A stretch of DNA of 64,000 bases from Candidatus Mycoplasma liparidae (GTDB lineage Bacteria > Bacillota_I > Bacilli_A > Mycoplasmatales > Mycoplasmoidaceae): contig RHHX01000002.1 in assembly GCA_009884515.1 (NCBI GenBank), forward strand, positions 248,001 to 312,000. The letters are read 5' to 3'. A model generated the notes under the pieces. That model saw only the letters and a list, made by a program, of their open reading frames with translations. It was not told the origin of the DNA and searched no databases. The translations under genes and the position numbers were made by a program. Positions 1-10,286 of this stretch are shown here, one piece after another. How positions within the stretch are numbered: position 1 is the first letter of the stretch; each line of letters opens with the position of its first letter.

Positions 1-1
1 T

Positions 2-1948
2 CAGAACCATGAAAGAATCTTTAATTTATTTAATCATATATCTCTTAATAATGAAATTACTGTTTTTAGTAAAAGTGATTATAAAGATAATAATAAAAAA
101 GAAGAAATTATCAATTTATTAAAAAACAATAAAAAAGTAGTTATTGTTTCGATTAAAAATCATCAAGTTATAAACGCTTGAACAAACTTTATAAAAGAAA
201 TTAATGAATTTATTCAAAATTCAATTATTATTGATGATGAATCTGATCAATTTACTCCCAATAATATTAATCAAGAAGAAATAGGTGAAAGAGCAGCAAC
301 TAATAAAGCAGTTTATTCTTTATTAAAAGTATTGAAAAATAAAAATACATTTGTTTCTGTAACAGCAACACCTTATGTACAAATACTTTTAGATAAAGAA
401 GACTACTTAAAACCTGATTATGCTTTTTTAATAGAACCTGGAAAAGGATATACTCCTTTATCTTATTTTTTAACTCAAGATACCTATGATAGAGATGACG
501 TAACTAATATTATTGATGATGATGAAATTGAACAGTTTAAAGAAGGTCAGTATTTAGGTAAAAGTTTTTATAAAGCAATTTTAACTCATATAATTCATTC
601 GGTTTTATTTTATTATTGATCTTTAAAAAAAGAAAATATTATTCATAAAATACCAACAATGTTGATTAATCCTGGTAGAAAAAATGATTTACATGATCAT
701 GCTAAAAATAATCTTTTCAAGTTTATAGAAATTAATATTTATCCAAAGATTGCTGAAAAGGATGAAGAGATAGTTAGTTTTATTCAAAATAAATTAGATG
801 ATTTTAATGATTTTTTAATAAAAACTAATGATCCTTTTGCAAATAAAATTTCTATCAATGATTTAATTAATAAAATTAAATCTGAATTAAGAAATGATAA
901 TATTGATGTTCAAGTAATCAATAAAAATAAAAAAATAGAAACTAATAAAAAACTTTTTACTTTTTATATTGGCAGTAATAAATTATCTCGTGGTATTACG
1001 ATTAATTCTTTGATAACAACATTTTTCTTTGGAAGAACAAAAAGTGTTTCAAATGCCGATACTATTTCTCAAGCAGCAAGATGATTAGGTTATCGAGATG
1101 AATATTTATTCTTTTTAACTATTTACTTATCAACTGAATTATTAAAAGATTATTACAATATAGAACATATAAATGAAGCACTTTTTAGAGAAATTTTAAA
1201 ATATGAAAAAGATGAAAAAAGTATTAAAGAATTACCTTATAGAATTTATTTAAATAGAGATCAAAATTTATCGATAGCAACTAGAACATCAGCAGTATCT
1301 CAAGAAGTTTTTCTATCAAAAGAAAACAGTACTGAAAAATTAGCAACACTTAGATCTTTTTTTATTTCTCATAAATTAAACAAATCTGGAATAGATAAAG
1401 CTGATGATAAAACTCTATCAAATTTAGTTAATGAAATTATTTTAAAAAAATTCAATAAGTCTGATGATTTAAATAATTTATCAAAATCAAAAAAATTAAA
1501 AAATTATCCATTTCTTGAATTTGAAAATATAGAAAAATTTAAAGAAACTGTAGGTTGAAAAGAATTTTCTAATTTTTATAGAATGTTAGATATTGAAAAA
1601 GTATTATTTGATAAAATAATAGAAAATAACAAAAATAAAAAAGTCTTGTTATCTTTTATGCAAACTGAACTGCATTCAAAAAATATTAAAAATAGATATT
1701 ATAATCGTATTCTTACCGATGATAAAATAACTGAAATTACTGTTGGTAAAACTGATAAATATACAGGAGATAGATATTGATTTGATGATTTAAAATCTAG
1801 TAATTACCTAATATTTCAAATTTATTTAATAAAATTACGTGACATGGATGAAAAGCCTTTTTATAAATTATCATTGGTGCAAAAGGATAATTCTAAATAT
1901 AGAATTATTGATAATAATAATTATTATATAACAAGAAAAAATTCATAA
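2..1948 (+). CDS. Z1-domain superfamily-II ATPase, 5' truncated by the window
   Basis: The C-terminal 648 residues of a Z1-domain protein are seen; the start and Walker A lie left of the window. The reading frame stays open only if TGA is read as Trp. Visible motifs are a DDES Walker B (IIIDDESDQF, about residue 75), SVTATPY (motif III-like, about 120), LSRGITI (about 328) and AARWLGYRDEY (arginine-finger region, about 360), in the order seen in Z1 proteins. Z1 proteins are helicase-like ATPases found in restriction-like defence loci with MORC/MutL-type GHKL ATPases, PD-(D/E)XK nucleases, methylases and AIPR proteins. Here an AIPR gene lies immediately downstream on the opposite strand. Family assignment is confident. 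The defence role is inferred from the family, because partner genes to the left cannot be seen. Confidence 0.88.
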
Positions 1949-1965
1949 TTTAATATGAATTTTTT
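1936..1965. terminator. Bidirectional hairpin terminator between Z1 and AIPR genes
   Basis: Two perfect 12-base arms (1936-1947 and 1954-1965) flank a 6-base loop, with an A tract on one side and a T tract on the other, so it can act on both strands. The stop codon of the Z1 gene lies inside the structure. It separates two convergent genes 22 bases apart. Confidence 0.8.
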
Positions 1966-1970
1966 TATTA

Positions 1971-3758
1971 TTATTCAAATAAATCGTTTAATAAATTTTC
2001 TATATCATCTTTAAATTTTGATTTTTTATCATATTCTTTAATAATTTGCTTTGTTACTGCTTGAAAATGTTTATCTGCTTTTGAGTAATTTGCAAATGTT
2101 CCACCTTCGTTATTATAATAAGAGGAATTTTTAAAAGCTGGTTCAATAAAATCAAAAATTAATTCTGGCACTAAATCTTCTAAATTTGCTATGATATCTG
2201 AATTTTTAATTTTTAAAAAATTTTTATTTTTTGCTTCTTGAATTAAAAAATTTTTTAAATTATTTTGTCACTTATTAAATTCTTCTTCTTCTCTTATAAG
2301 ATTTTTAAATTTATCATTTTTTCTAATTAATTCACAAACCAATAAAGTATTAAAAATAATTCATTGACCTGTTGAGTAATAAGACATATTAGAATTGCTT
2401 TTATCATTTTTTTTCATATAACTACATTTATCTGTTCTAAACTCATTTAGAAAAAATCAAATTTTTCTTAAGTTAGAATATAATTCTGCATATTCTTTAT
2501 TGAAAATAATTTCAGAATTATCATCATTTCAAATTGCTTTTTTCGAATTTTTTGCACTACCTGGTGAAAATAAAATAGAACTTAAACCGAGTTGACCAAC
2601 TTCTGCAAGTGATAAATTTCTTCATTTCTCACCTTTGTTTTTCAATTCTGGAGGAATTTTTGAACCTCGTCTTGAATTCAAATTAAGAAATGGTTTTAAA
2701 TTTTTAAAAGTGGCTTCCAAAATCTTTGTTTGAGGAGCATTAGCTTTTAAATCAGCTTCATTTATAGGTTTTTGTCTATTTGTAGCTTTTGCTATTTTTC
2801 CAGTAAATTTTAATTTAGTATCTTCATCTAAGCTTTTAGTTGATATTATTTTTACTAATATGTAAAAATCTTTATAAAATTCAGTTTCACCAATCATATA
2901 TGATGTTTGACCACCATTAACAAAAGAAAAATTCTTAATTGTTAATTCACTACCATTGATTTCCATATCATCACAAACAGCAACAATTCCATTATTTTTA
3001 AATCAAAATTCTTCACTATAATTTTTAATACTATATCTAATATCATCATCAATTTTTTTATTATTAATATGATATCTTAAGTTACTGCCATATAGAGGTC
3101 CGCAATTCTTTCCATATTGTTCATAAACAGCCTTTATAGATTTAGCAGAAATATTTGTAACAATTGATTCAATGCCATTTGATTCAAAATGTAAAATATT
3201 ATTTTCCTTGTCTAGGTTAAATTTAAATTCACTAATATAACTTTTTTTATTTTTATTATTTTCATACGTTTTTTCCATATTTGAAAAAATAATACTTTTA
3301 ATATCGTTAATTTTAGTGCCATTCTTTTTTAATTGATCAATCAACATCGTTTTTTTATTTTCTTTAATTTCTTTTGATGAAAAAATGGTAAGAACCACAT
3401 TTTCATATAGATCAATATTTTTTATATTTTGATTGATATAATTATTAACTTTAAAAATTATATCATCTAATCCTATTTCATCTGAAATTTCACCATAATA
3501 TACAATAGAAATTTGTGTAGTATTTTCATCAGATCTTGGATCTTCATTAATTGCTAAAAAACGATCACAATTTTTTTTGATTTCTTCAAAATTTGAATAC
3601 GATGGTTCTTCATCTTCATAATTTAAAATTGTTAATAATAATGATAAATAATCTTCACTAACTGGAGTAACTTTTCATTTATCTAAAATGGTATTTGCTC
3701 ATTGTTTAAATTCTAATTCGTTATTCTTTTCCGTAAAATACCTACTTATAAAAGTCAT
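1971..3758 (-). CDS. AIPR-family (abortive infection phage resistance) protein
   Basis: A 595-residue protein whose frame is continuous once TGA is read as Trp. The middle carries the AIPR hallmarks: a region with YGSNLRYHINNK, then FWFKNNGI (about residues 251-258), FVNGGQTSYMI (about 279-289) and ATNRQKPINEADL (about 320). These match the N-N-G-I and VNGxQT motifs of the family. AIPR proteins are linked to phage abortive infection and often sit next to Z1/MORC-type operons, as here. The ATG at 3758 was chosen because it is the first in-frame ATG after open frame. It has no Shine-Dalgarno and lies at the edge of a 27-base palindrome. Function is inferred from family and neighbour, not from any catalytic residue. 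Confidence 0.85.
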
Positions 3759-3783
3759 ATATAAATTTTGAAAATTTATATAT
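3757..3783. promoter_or_regulatory. Palindrome spanning the AIPR start codon
   Basis: Two perfect 13-base arms (3757-3769 and 3771-3783) are separated by one base. The inner arm overlaps the ATG (3756-3758) of the AIPR gene. As DNA it looks like an operator. As RNA it would fold into a hairpin that hides the start codon. It is not followed by a typical T tract in the direction of an upstream gene, so a terminator is less likely. Confidence 0.5.
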
Positions 3784-3975
3784 ATTTTTAATCATTAGAT
3801 CATAAAAAAACTATTTATTACATAAATATAAAAATAGATCCTTAAAAGAATATGTATTATTTTGTAATATGCTATATATAGTCTTGCAATAATAGCTTTT
3901 GAATAAATTATCAAGCTCTATTTGATAATAAAAAGTTAGTCATGTAATATTTAATATAATAAACAACTATTTTTT

Positions 3976-5211
3976 TTATATATCTGTTTTTGTGTAAAGA
4001 ACTGTTTTTGAAATATTGACAATATTGTTTGAATATTTTTTAACAATATTTTTAGCAATAAAATAATAAAGAAAGAAAAACAAGATAAGGAGTCCAGCAA
4101 GTAGAAAAACCGCAGTAAATGCTCAATATGTACCTTGTCCTTCAATTGTTTTTATTACTCCGTTATTTTCAGTTCAAAAATGAATCATTTGTGGATTTGG
4201 ATTTGTTAATATTCCATAAGGAGTAAATCTAACAAAGAACGGAAGGATATATAAAGGTGTGCCATATATTGCTGGATAAACAAACCCACTTAATAAAAAT
4301 GTTCTAAATTTAATTGGTTTATATAAATTAGTTCTAATGCTTGAAATAGAAAATCAAACAAAAGCAATTGGCAATACTGTATGTGTTCAGATTGTTATAG
4401 TGTTTTGAGTAACTGTTTTGGTTGCAAATATATCTAATGTTCAAACTAAAAAACATCAATAGATTAAAGTAACAATTGTAATATATGCTGATGTTAATAT
4501 TAAAATTGTATTATTTTTAAAAATATTATTTTTTGGACTAAACATCATAAATAATAAGAATAAGAAACAAAAAATATTAGTAGTATTGGTAAAATAACCT
4601 AATTCATCAAATAAGAATAAATTACTAGTTTTATATTGATCATATGGAGATGGAATCATAACAAGTATAAATGAAATAAGAGCAATTAAAAATGTAAAAT
4701 AAAATAAAGCAGTATTTTGAAATAATTTGTCTTTTTTTACTTTATTATTAAGAACTCAAAAGAAATGACTATGTGAAACTGTCAAATTTAATTGTGAATC
4801 AATATCTGATCTTAAATAAAGAAAATACTCTTTTAAATATTGATTCTGTCTTGCGATTTTAAAAAAATAAGGAACAAATACTCAAGCAATAATTCCAAAG
4901 AAAGAAAGGCCTTTAAAAGCTTCATCCTTATTTTTAGGAATTAACCTAAATTGAATGTAAGCAGAAATAGCTAAATAAAAAACTAATGAATAAACAAAAA
5001 GACCTCTAATAATTTGAGCATCAGGAGTAATAGCATCAGGAGCATCATAATCAGGACTATTAATTCCTCAACCAAATTGAGCAAATGTTTGTACTGTTAA
5101 AATAGAAAAAGTAATTAAGAAGATAAGTATTATTAATTGTAATAATGAAGAAATACTTATTTTTGATCATCAAATACCTGCATAGTCATTTTTGTTTTTT
5201 ATTAAATTCAT
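3976..5211 (-). CDS. Polytopic membrane protein of unknown function (possibly DUF1600-like)
   Basis: A 411-residue protein with about eight hydrophobic spans separated by short polar loops; the first is at about residues 18-45. A segment reading GYFTNTTNIFCFLFLLF resembles the 'yFTnqtN' helix seen in several conserved multi-span families. I recall similar mycoplasma membrane proteins classed as DUF1600, but cannot confirm it. The start is the ATG at 5211 (MNLIKNKNDYAG) and the stop is TAA at 3976. Several TGA codons are read as Trp. It stands alone, divergent from sodA and 217 bases from the AIPR start. The 217-base gap is very AT-rich and no gene is seen in it. No function is assigned. Confidence 0.75.
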
Positions 5212-5296
5212 ATCAAATAATTATAACTTAAAATATTAATGTTTAAAAAGTTTTATAAAATGTTAAAATATTAACAAAATTAAGGAATAAAAACAA

Positions 5297-5893
5297 ATGT
5301 TTACACTAAAACCCCTAAAATATGCTTTTAATGCATTAGAACCTTATTATGATGCTAAAACAGTTGAAATTCATCATACTAAACATCATCAGTCTTATGT
5401 TACTAATTTAAATAATGCTCTTGAAAAATTAGACCAATTTAAAGATTTAGATTTAAATGAAATTTTAACTTCATTAGACAAATTTCCAAATGAAATTAAA
5501 ACAACAGTTAGAAATAATGCTGGTGGTATTTTTAATCATGATTTATTTTGAGATCAATTTTCTCAAAACCCAAAACCTATTAGTAATAACCTATTAGTAA
5601 TGATTGAAAAAGATTTCAAATCATTTGATAACTTTAAAACTGAATTTGAAACAAAAGCTAAAACAAATTTTGGTAGTAGTTGAACTTTTTTAGTTCAAGA
5701 TAATAATCAACTAAAAATAGTTAACTTACCTAATCACGATTGTCCTGTCAGTAATAATCAAAACCCTTTAATGGTTATTGATGTATGAGAACATGCTTAT
5801 TACTTAAAATTTCAAAATAGAAGAAATGAATGAATTGATAGTTTTTGAAATATTCTTGATTGAGAAGTTGTTGAGAGTAATTTAGATAAATAA
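5297..5893 (+). CDS. sodA: Superoxide dismutase, Mn/Fe type
   Basis: A full-length 198-residue Mn/Fe superoxide dismutase that converts superoxide to oxygen and hydrogen peroxide in the cytosol. The four metal ligands are visible: His26 (EIHHTKHH), His81 (NHDLFW), Asp162 and His166 (DVWEHAYY). Six TGA codons fall at conserved Trp positions. The second-shell residue in PNHDCP is His rather than the Gln usual in Mn enzymes. A His here, with Gly at the AGG motif, is known from mycobacterial Fe enzymes, so metal preference is open. An AAGGAA ribosome site lies upstream of ATG 5297. SOD is absent from most mycoplasmas, so transfer or selective retention is possible. Confidence 0.96.
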
Positions 5894-5897
5894 TTTT

Positions 5898-5944
5898 AAG
5901 ACATAAAAAAAAAGTAGCATTTTGCTACTTTTTTTTTATGTCTT
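5898..5944. terminator. Bidirectional terminator sodA / LRR lipoprotein
   Basis: A perfect inverted repeat with 22-base arms (5898-5919 and 5923-5944) and a TTT loop, containing a 9-A tract paired to a 9-T tract. It follows sodA by 4 bases and includes the end of the lipoprotein stop codon on the other strand, so it serves both genes. Confidence 0.92.
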
Positions 5945-6629
5945 AATTAATATAAGAAATTATAACGTCAGAACCTTCTGGTCAAATTGCAGTTAGAACA
6001 ATTTTAGCTGCTCCTGGTGCCGTAATTTTTTTAACAAATGGAAATGCAATTTTAAAATTCATAAAATCAACAGTAATTGTACCTGGTGTTCAAGCTAGTG
6101 GAAAACTTAGATCAACAATTTTAGAATAAATAATTGTTGGTGTTGCTGGAACAAAGTTAGCATTAACAGTAGCATCAGCTACTGGGAATTTTAATTCAAC
6201 AAGACTACTTGTACTACCTATTAAAAAATCAGAAGCTAAGGGAGTTGTTATTCTACTTTTTGACATATCAAGTACAGCTAACTTAGTAAGATTTTTAAAG
6301 ACATTACTTCCAATAAATTTAATATTATTAGAAAGTTCAATGTGTGTTATTTGCGCCTTAATAAAAGGAGTGAATGCATTATCAGGAATTCCTGTAAGAT
6401 CAACTAAATCAGCTGCTTTAATAATACCGCCACCATTTTTATCTAAAATATCTTGGATAATTTTAGATGTAAATTGATTATTGTTATCTGGAACTTCATT
6501 TAAGTCTGGTTGTCTAATTGAATCTTTAACACAAGATGCTAATAAAGGAGTAGTTGCTAAAGTTAATAAACTAAGAGAACTAAATAATAAGATTTTTTTC
6601 TTTTTATTAGTTAATTGAAATTTTTTCAT
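5943..6629 (-). CDS. Leucine-rich-repeat surface lipoprotein (intact copy)
   Basis: A 228-residue predicted lipoprotein. A Lys-rich N-terminus is followed by a hydrophobic span and a lipobox (LLASC, Cys about residue 33). The body has BspA/LRR-like units: IPDNAFTPF, ITHIELSNNIKFIGSNVF, LAVLDMSKSRI and LVELKFP. Such proteins are surface exposed in mycoplasmas and often act in adhesion or antigenic display; that role is family knowledge. The frame continues through a TGA at 6090-6092 to TAA at 5943. A second, broken copy lies at 11129-11765. In both places an ABC permease copy lies directly upstream, marking a segmental duplication. Confidence 0.85.
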
Positions 6630-6694
6630 AGCTTTTATGCTCCTAATTATATAAATAATACCATATTTTTTTTATTTTTAAAAAAACAAATATG

Positions 6695-7630
6695 CTACCG
6701 CTTACTTTTATCAAAGGGGATTCCAAGTGCAGCTGGATTTAAAGATTTTCTACTAAATAAGATTAAGAATGGTAATGAAAGTACATATGGAATAGCTCTT
6801 AATAATTCTCTAAGAAGACTTGCTGTTAGAATTGGAATAAGACTATTTGAATCAAATATTTCAAAGATAACTGCAAAACAATTGAAGAAATAATTACCAA
6901 AGGCATTTTTCAAGATCCAATAATTAAAATTGCTACTGCTAGAAATCCTAATCCATTAACTTCACCATTAAAAGTCATTGGATTTCTTAACATAAATATT
7001 GAACCAGCTAAACTAGTAATACTCCTGAAATTATGATTCCTGTTCATTAAATTCTATTAACATTAATTCCTTGAGCATCAATAGCATTAGGATTTTTACC
7101 AACAGCTCTAAATCTTAACCCAAATGGAGTTTTATGAATAAAGAATCATAAAGCAGCAAATATCAAACTAATGATAATAAACATAATTAATGTAGAACCG
7201 AAGATATTAGTTCTTCCTATTTGTAAAATAGGTACATAATCCAATTTTAACTTATTAGCATTACCATTAGAAATAATGGGACCAAGAATAGGACTTAAGA
7301 AAGTCGCTAATCCTGTAAATAATAAATTAATAGCAACACCGGAAATAACTTGATCTCCCTTGAGTTTAATTGTCAAGAAACCGAATAATCCACTTGAAAT
7401 AACTGAAAAGAGCATCGAAAGAATCATCGGAATTACAAAGGTTTCATTACCTAAAAGGAAAAAATACCATTTCAAAAATTGAAAATGTTAAAGCACCAAA
7501 GATCATTTGACCATTAATTGAAAGGTTAACAATTCCTACTTTTCAGAAAAATAACCTGATAATGAAGCTGCTCCTAATATTAAAAACATAAAAGGATATT
7601 TTCAACTAAACTTGTAACTATATTAAACAT
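6695..7630 (-). pseudogene. Decayed copy of the BMP-type ABC permease 2
   Basis: Closely similar along its length to the intact permease at 11806-12744, from the start region (7630) to the same stop (6695-6697). The readable parts fall in different frames (7475-7146 and 6913-6695), with frameshifts near 7480 and between 6913 and 7146, so no full protein can be made. It lies directly upstream of the intact LRR lipoprotein, as the intact permease lies upstream of the dead LRR copy. Confidence 0.88.
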
Positions 7631-7772
7631 TATTCTTCACAATCCTTTCTATCAATAAAGTCTTTAACATCATCAAAAATCTTTATCTTTAATTATTTCA
7701 CTTAATCTTTGACTACTTTTTTCATCTAATTTCAATTTTTTAACTTTATTTAATCATTTATTAGTAAGACTT
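6695..7772. repeat. Left copy of a segmental duplication (partner 11806-12890)
   Basis: Similarity to 11806-12890 covers the whole of permease 2 and continues about 140 bases into the 3' tail of the permease-1 gene, with shared stretches such as ATCTTTATCTTTAATTATTT. It stops abruptly near 7772/12888. With the LRR genes next door (5943-6629 and 11129-11765), the duplicated unit is about 1.8 kb, in the same orientation. Confidence 0.85.
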
Positions 7773-8216
7773 TGATGATATTGATGATTTTAAGAATAAA
7801 AAAGATAAATTTTATAAATTTATTTAATTCTCCTAGTTTAGCAGATAATAAAGTTATTTTTAATAATTTCTATAACAATGAAGTTATGGATGGCAATAGA
7901 GATATATCATTAAATATTCTTTCTGATTTAAATCAGATTGGGAATTAATTTTCATACTTTAACAAAGCTAAATACTCTAGAAAAAACATTACTTGCAATT
8001 TTATCTGAGAATGGTAAAGTCTGTTTATTTATTAGTTGAATAAAAATTGTTCCAAATAATAATTTAGTAACTATTTATAAAAAGAGAACTTCTTATATTA
8101 TTAATACAGATATTGCTTTAACATTAGAATATCAAACTGGTAAAACATTTTCTGAAATAACTATCAATTTTAAAACTGATAATATTTCTATTCCAATAGT
8201 GAATTTATCTAATTAA
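7773..8216 (+). pseudogene. Remnant of an unrecognised plus-strand gene
   Basis: No intact gene is seen between the duplicated segment and the SMC-like gene, but this stretch reads as decayed protein on the plus strand. One frame gives LADNKVIFNNFYNNEVMDG up to a stop at about 7948. A second frame then runs from about 7945 to TAA at 8214-8216, with IPIVNLSN at the end. This suggests a single gene broken by frameshift. I do not recognise the family. It lies just upstream of and parallel to the SMC-MBL pair and may be a lost third member of that module. Confidence 0.5.
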
Positions 8217-8231
8217 AATAATTAATTTTAA

Positions 8232-8237
8232 TATAAT
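8232..8237 (+). promoter_or_regulatory. -10 box of the SMC-MBL operon, likely leaderless
   Basis: A consensus TATAAT ends six bases before the ATG at 8244, so transcription would begin at or next to the start codon. There is no Shine-Dalgarno in the gap. No good -35 box is seen. A leaderless mRNA is inferred. Confidence 0.55.
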
Positions 8238-8243
8238 AAAACT

Positions 8244-10286
8244 ATGAAAAAATTATATATAAAAACTTTAGAGATTAATAATTTTCGTCATATCATTAAT
8301 CCAATAAAATTAACATTTAATGAACATATAAATTATTTAACAGGAAAAAATGGCGTTGGAAAAACAACTATTATTGATGCAATTATATATTTAATTTATA
8401 AATCTGATGAAAATAAAAAAACAACACTGACTAACATTAATCATATTGATGATCAAGGAGGAGTTTCGAAAAAAAACCCTTCTATTAAATTGCTAGTTAA
8501 TTTTGATAATGAAGATATTGAATTGGAACTTAATAATAAAAAACTTTATATTGATAATATTGAAGAAAGTAATTATGATTCATATAAGAAAAGATTAGAA
8601 AAAAAATTATATATTAAAGATCTTTCATTTCTTTTTAAAAATATAATACCTATTGCTTTCTTAGATATTATTAAATCAAGAAGAAGTGATGAATCTAATG
8701 AATTAAAAAAATCATTTTTAACAGTTGCAAATATTAAGAATGGTTACATTATAAAACAATCAAAAATAGATGAAAATAATGACAATATTACAAATATAAC
8801 TGATGAATTAAAAAATAAATCAAAAGAAAAAAAAGAAATAGAAGAAGTAATAAAACATTTTGAAAATGAATATCCAGATATCGATTTCAATACAATTAAT
8901 GAAGATGATATTGATAACTCAAAAATAGAATTAAAAAAAGAAGAAGTTGAAATAAAAAATAGAATATCTAATTATAAAATAAAACAACAAAAAAATGATG
9001 ACATAATATCTAAAATTTCTAATAGAACATATGAAAAAAAAATAAAAGGAAATGAATTAGAGAAATTAAATTATTCAAAAGAAGATATTGAAAAAAGAAA
9101 AATATATCAGTGAAATGAATTGCAAAAAGAACTAAAACAAAAGGAACAAGATAATCTAAAATTACAGCAAGATAATATTCAAATGAAAAAAGAAAAAGAT
9201 ATACAAAAGGGACAAGATTTTCTAAAATTTCAGCAACAACTTTCTGAAATGTTAGAACAAATAAATAGTATTGATAAAATAAATAATAAAAATGAAGATT
9301 ACGATGATTATGAGGAACCTGTATTATTAATCAAAGATATTATCTTAACTATTTTAACTTTTGGTTTTTATTTTATATATTGAAAATTTCTAAAAAATAA
9401 AAAAGAAAAAGAAGCTTGATTATTGAAAAAAAAGAAACATGAAGATAAAATAACTAGATTAAAAAAAGATGAATTGCTTAAACAAAAGAAAAAATATCAA
9501 GAAATAAAAATGATTCGAGAAGCAATAATTAAAGAAGCAGCTATTGAAGAACAAAGAAAACTGGAAATTGATAAAGAAATAGAAAAAGATAAAATAAAAA
9601 TGATTCATCAACAAAAAAAAATGGAAATTGATAAAGAAATAGAAAAAGATCAATTTCATAAAAATTTCGAAGTTAAAAACCAAACTGCTGTTCAAAAATT
9701 TTCAGAATTAACAAAAAGAATGATTGAACTTGATTCAGAAATATCTAATTTAAAAAAATTAGAAATTAAATTATCAATTGAATTATATGAAATTAATATT
9801 GAAAAACTGCTTAAAAGAGAAAATGAAATAAGTTCACAATTAGATTCTGATGAAAAACAAGATTATATAATTAACAAATATTCAACACATAAAAAAAATC
9901 TTAATAATAAAATTAAGGAAGTTATTAGTTTAAAAATTAAACTATCTTCAAATGAGGAAGAACTAAAAAAATATTATGAAGCTATAAATTCAGCAGTAAA
10001 AAGTACTTTTAAAGATTATGAAATTGATTTATTTAAACATGATAAAAGTATTGAAATTAGCAAAAATGGCATCAAATGAAATTATTTAAATAATGGTGAT
10101 CAATTAAAATTACTTTATCAAATAAATGATTTTTTAAAAACAGAAACTAAAATTAATACTTTTAGTTTAATAGATAATGCAGAAAGCATTAATAAAATTG
10201 AAAAAATTCTAGATAAAGACACTCAATATATAATTTCATCAGTTAATGGAGATGAACTAAAATTCAATAATGAATATATCTATTAA
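8244..10286 (+). CDS. SMC/RecN-like coiled-coil ATPase with a central membrane-like segment
   Basis: A 680-residue ABC-type (SMC/RecN-like) ATPase. Walker A is GKNGVGKTT (residues 34-42). A long Lys/Glu-rich coiled coil fills about 170-600, and the C-terminal head has a signature-like LNNGDQLKL (615-623) and FSLIDNAESI (640-649) in the Walker B position, then YIISSVNGDEL. The oddity is a hydrophobic stretch at about 360-382 (DIILTILTFGFYFIYW) at the middle of the coiled coil, where an SMC hinge would be; it looks like a transmembrane hairpin or helix similar to small DUF4234-type proteins. A short internal repeat, EIDKEIEKD, occurs twice. The gene overlaps the MBL gene by 17 bases. The role is unknown: DNA recombination or repair of phage type, or defence, are both possible. 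Confidence 0.8.

Noticed and set aside
3951..4145. Minus-strand frame of 64 codons with hydrophobic residues
   Set aside because: It is out of frame with the 411-residue membrane protein, whose own stop at 3976 is well supported.
9459..9695. Phe-rich minus-strand frame of 78 codons
   Set aside because: It is the complement of the Lys-rich coiled coil of the SMC-like protein (AAA/TTT bias).
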